This document shows, one piece after another, positions 62,080 through 64,000 of a stretch of 64,000 nt of DNA (the first letter of the stretch is position 1; each line of letters starts with the position of its first letter). Under the pieces are notes generated by a model. It made no database searches, was not told where the DNA came from, and was given only the letters and a program-made list of their open reading frames with translations. Origin of the DNA: Argonema galeatum A003/A1 (GTDB taxonomy: Bacteria > Cyanobacteriota > Cyanobacteriia > Cyanobacteriales > Aerosakkonemataceae). The stretch lies in contig NZ_JAIQZM010000002.1 in assembly GCF_023333595.1 (NCBI RefSeq), positions 51,068-115,067 on the forward strand, written 5' to 3'. The translations under genes and the position numbers were made by a program.

Positions 62080-63033
62080 CTAAATTAGCGATAATTCTCC
62101 AACAACTTCTAAACGCTTGTATTTCCCCAAGGCCATAAAGGTTTCAGAGAGGGATTCGGCAACGGTTGGAGTAATCCAGCCCATTTGCCTGAGCAGGTGA
62201 ATGGCCACCGCGTATTTGGCCCGCTTAGCGCCATCGATCGCCTTAATTGCCAGACCCATGCCTTCGCCCACTCTGCCAATGCACTCAATCCCTTCGGCTC
62301 CACCCTTACTTACGAGTTCCCCTTGAGTCTGTCGCATCAGTTCCGTATCAAATTCCCCAATACCTGCGACCAAATTTGGGTGATGAGTCATAGCGCGGAC
62401 AATCCGCTCCATATCCAAATTTGTACCGGAGGACAGCTGGGCGTACAACGAAGCCATTTGCCCCAGCTGCATGAAATAGGTCGGAGCCCCGCAATCATCG
62501 TGGGCGTTAATAAACTCTTCCCCTGGCATCCGCAGCAATTCGGCCACTTTGCTCAAAATTAGCTGTTGAACGGGGTGGTTGCGCTGCAAATAAGTATTGA
62601 GAGGCCAATTTCGTTGCTGGCAGATAGCTAGCATCCCCGCGTGTTTGCCAGAGCAATTATATTGCAGGGGACTTTCTTTACCAGCCGGGATCGGACACTG
62701 GAGTGCCGACGGGTCGATATCGCAGCGCCAAAGGACGTTAAAAACCTGGCGTACCTGCTCAATTTTGCCCAGGTGGGAACTACAGATAATTGCTAAATCT
62801 CTATCTGTCAGACCGTACCGTTCTAGCGTGCCGATCGCGGTAACAGCCAGTGCTTGGAAAGGCTTGAGAGCCGATCGGGCAAAAGTCGCCGTTTCGGCGT
62901 TGCCTGCCACTGATAGTATGCGTCCGCGATCGTCACATACAACCGCCTGGACGCGATGTGTTGATTCAGCAATGCCTTCCCTGAGCAGCGTCACTTCTAG
63001 TTCGGCTGATTGAGTTCTTTTTCCCCTTGTCAT
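62080..63033 (-). CDS. L-asparaginase II-type protein
   Basis: The 317-residue protein belongs to the asparaginase II group (Rhizobium etli type), distinct from the E. coli type. Recognised stretches are ELEVTLLREGIAESTHRVQA, TFARSALKPFQALAV, IICSSHLGKIEQVRQVF, QYNCSGKHAGMLAICQ, HDDCGAPTYFMQLGQMASLY, VRAMTHHPNLVAGIGEFDTE and LVSKGGAEGIECIG. It is expected to release ammonium from asparagine. It lies 41 bp upstream of tRNA-fMet on the same strand but is probably transcribed separately. ATG 63033. Confidence 0.88.
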   Translation of the reverse strand: MTRGKRTQSAELEVTLLREGIAESTHRVQAVVCDDRGRILSVAGNAETATFARSALKPFQALAVTAIGTLERYGLTDRDLAIICSSHLGKIEQVRQVFNVLWRCDIDPSALQCPIPAGKESPLQYNCSGKHAGMLAICQQRNWPLNTYLQRNHPVQQLILSKVAELLRMPGEEFINAHDDCGAPTYFMQLGQMASLYAQLSSGTNLDMERIVRAMTHHPNLVAGIGEFDTELMRQTQGELVSKGGAEGIECIGRVGEGMGLAIKAIDGAKRAKYAVAIHLLRQMGWITPTVAESLSETFMALGKYKRLEVVGELSLI

Positions 63034-63213
63034 CTGTCTTTCCCCTTTGGAACCACCACTATATTCCTCTTAGGAATTAGCGGGAGAAAACAAGGGGGGC
63101 CAGGTTGACACCGCATACGAATAATTCCTTGAGCTTGTTTAAAAAACTTTGAGTTTTGAATAAAGACTTCCGACTTAGGATTCGGCACCCAATTCCCCTG
63201 ATGGCTGACAGAT

Positions 63214-63726
63214 CTAAAGAAGAATCCAAATGAAGCCGCCGATGCAGAGAAATAGCACTAGCAGTCCAAAGGTTCGCCTCAGCCGCCCAAGAATCGGTTG
63301 AATCTCATAAGTCGCAATCAGCCGATCGCGCGTGAGAATTTCTGGAGGTTTAGTCCAGCATTGCCCATCGTACCAGCCTGACTCTTCATATACTACTGTG
63401 GTATCGGCCAAGCGATCGCGCACATAAGTCCAGCCTAAGTATAGCCGCAGCATCGCTAACCCCATCAACAAAGTAGATAGACCCGCGCCACACAAGATAA
63501 ACTGGCCTAAAGCCTTCTGAGGGGCAAAACTTGCCGATGCCACAGGGCCTGCGAGCAACCAACTCCAACCCCATACCCAAGCCATCTTCTTAATATAAGT
63601 GGCCCAATCAAGAGTGCCCCAACTAAAGTACCAAGAATCCTTCAATTCTTGGTACTCGTTGATGGGTAGCTGTTCAGATGGAACTGGGCATACAGAAACA
63701 GAAGACTCCATCATAAACTTATCCAA
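63214..63726 (-). CDS. CGLD27-like (DUF1230) membrane protein
   Basis: The product has 170 residues and belongs to a family conserved in cyanobacteria, algae and plants. The opening YQELKDSWYFSWGTLDWATY is characteristic. Two hydrophobic pairs follow (VWGWSWLLAGPVASASF, CGAGLSTLLMGLAMLRLYLG) before VYEESGWYDGQCWTKPPEIL, and a last hydrophobic stretch closes the protein (FGLLVLFLCIGGFIWILL). The plastid homologue has been linked to photosynthesis or iron use. The start may be ATG 63726 or the Met four residues further. No gene is seen in the last 270 bp of the window. Confidence 0.85.
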   Translation of the reverse strand: MDKFMMESSVSVCPVPSEQLPINEYQELKDSWYFSWGTLDWATYIKKMAWVWGWSWLLAGPVASASFAPQKALGQFILCGAGLSTLLMGLAMLRLYLGWTYVRDRLADTTVVYEESGWYDGQCWTKPPEILTRDRLIATYEIQPILGRLRRTFGLLVLFLCIGGFIWILL

Positions 63727-64000
63727 AACGGAAACCCATCGCCTTCATGCATGGGAGGAGTTTTTGCGGCTAAAGCCGCCATGACCATTACCGCCTTGGG
63801 GTTGATCAACTCGGTGTACTTTTGTAATGTACTTTCGATGGGACAATTACCATCTCAAGCTTTACAACCCTGTACGCATAATGGATTTTTGTTTGCTCGA
63901 TTGAGCCTCCCTTTCGGGGTAATGTTAGCTTCGCCAAAGTTTTAAGAGCTTGTTAGACTTGCAACACTATTCCAGTGACCTTAGAACTGTTTAATTGCAA

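Overview
The window is a piece of a filamentous-type cyanobacterial chromosome. The evidence is phycobiliprotein genes (a complete phycoerythrocyanin operon and apcF), two psaK genes, a cyanobacterial-type glnA, a CGLD27-family gene, frequent HIP1 palindromes (GCGATCGC) and many short palindromic or tandem repeats between genes. No heterocyst gene is present, so the order cannot be fixed; phycoerythrocyanin narrows the source to the minority of cyanobacteria that make it.

Layout. 1-3050: a decayed caspase/STAND/WD40 gene, broken by a 105-bp MITE-like insertion and an in-frame stop, divergent from a Trypco1-like gene. 3383-16381: a one-strand surface-glycan locus with an ABC-2 permease (Wzm type), a radical SAM protein, glycosyltransferases, an ABC ATPase with a Wzt-type C-terminal domain, methyltransferases and an epimerase. 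16394-20127: pecB-pecA-pecC-pecE-pecF on the minus strand. 20360-33260: housekeeping and accessory genes (ABC-F ATPase, saccharopine-dehydrogenase-like protein, ParD/ParE pair, ABC exporter, NlpC/P60 protein, response regulator, hydrolase, methyltransferase, RTX-like repeat protein) separated by repeat-rich gaps. 33527-45367: core metabolism and photosynthesis (accA, an SDR, folE, trpF, two psaK, a site-2 protease, a lipoate/biotin ligase-family protein, glnA, apcF). 45735-51985: an accessory island with an orphan HicB-like ORF, four DUF29 paralogues and an HTH/NB-ARC/TPR STAND protein. 52114-54718: tlyA, a membrane protein and a polysaccharide deacetylase. 54790-61423: a minus-strand group in which a 947-residue membrane/coiled-coil/FtsZ fusion lies between two DUF697-like GTPases, with an RRM protein inside. 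61962-63726: initiator tRNA, asparaginase II-type protein and a CGLD27-family protein.

The most unusual locus is 54790-61423. A full FtsZ GTPase core with an intact GGGTGTG loop and T7 loop is fused behind an N-terminal hydrophobic anchor and seven 44-45-residue coiled-coil repeats. It lacks the usual C-terminal FtsZ tail and sits between two membrane-type GTPases. I infer a membrane-attached cytomotive or membrane-remodelling module; novelty cannot be judged without a database search.

The second theme is repeat invasion. MITE-like palindromes break a gene at 2071-2175, lie between genes (20359-20512, 24211-24379, 32074-32191, 59783-59909), and in two places repeat-derived DNA appears to be carried in frame inside coding sequence (STAND gene near 48504-48605, GTPase gene near 55822-55852).
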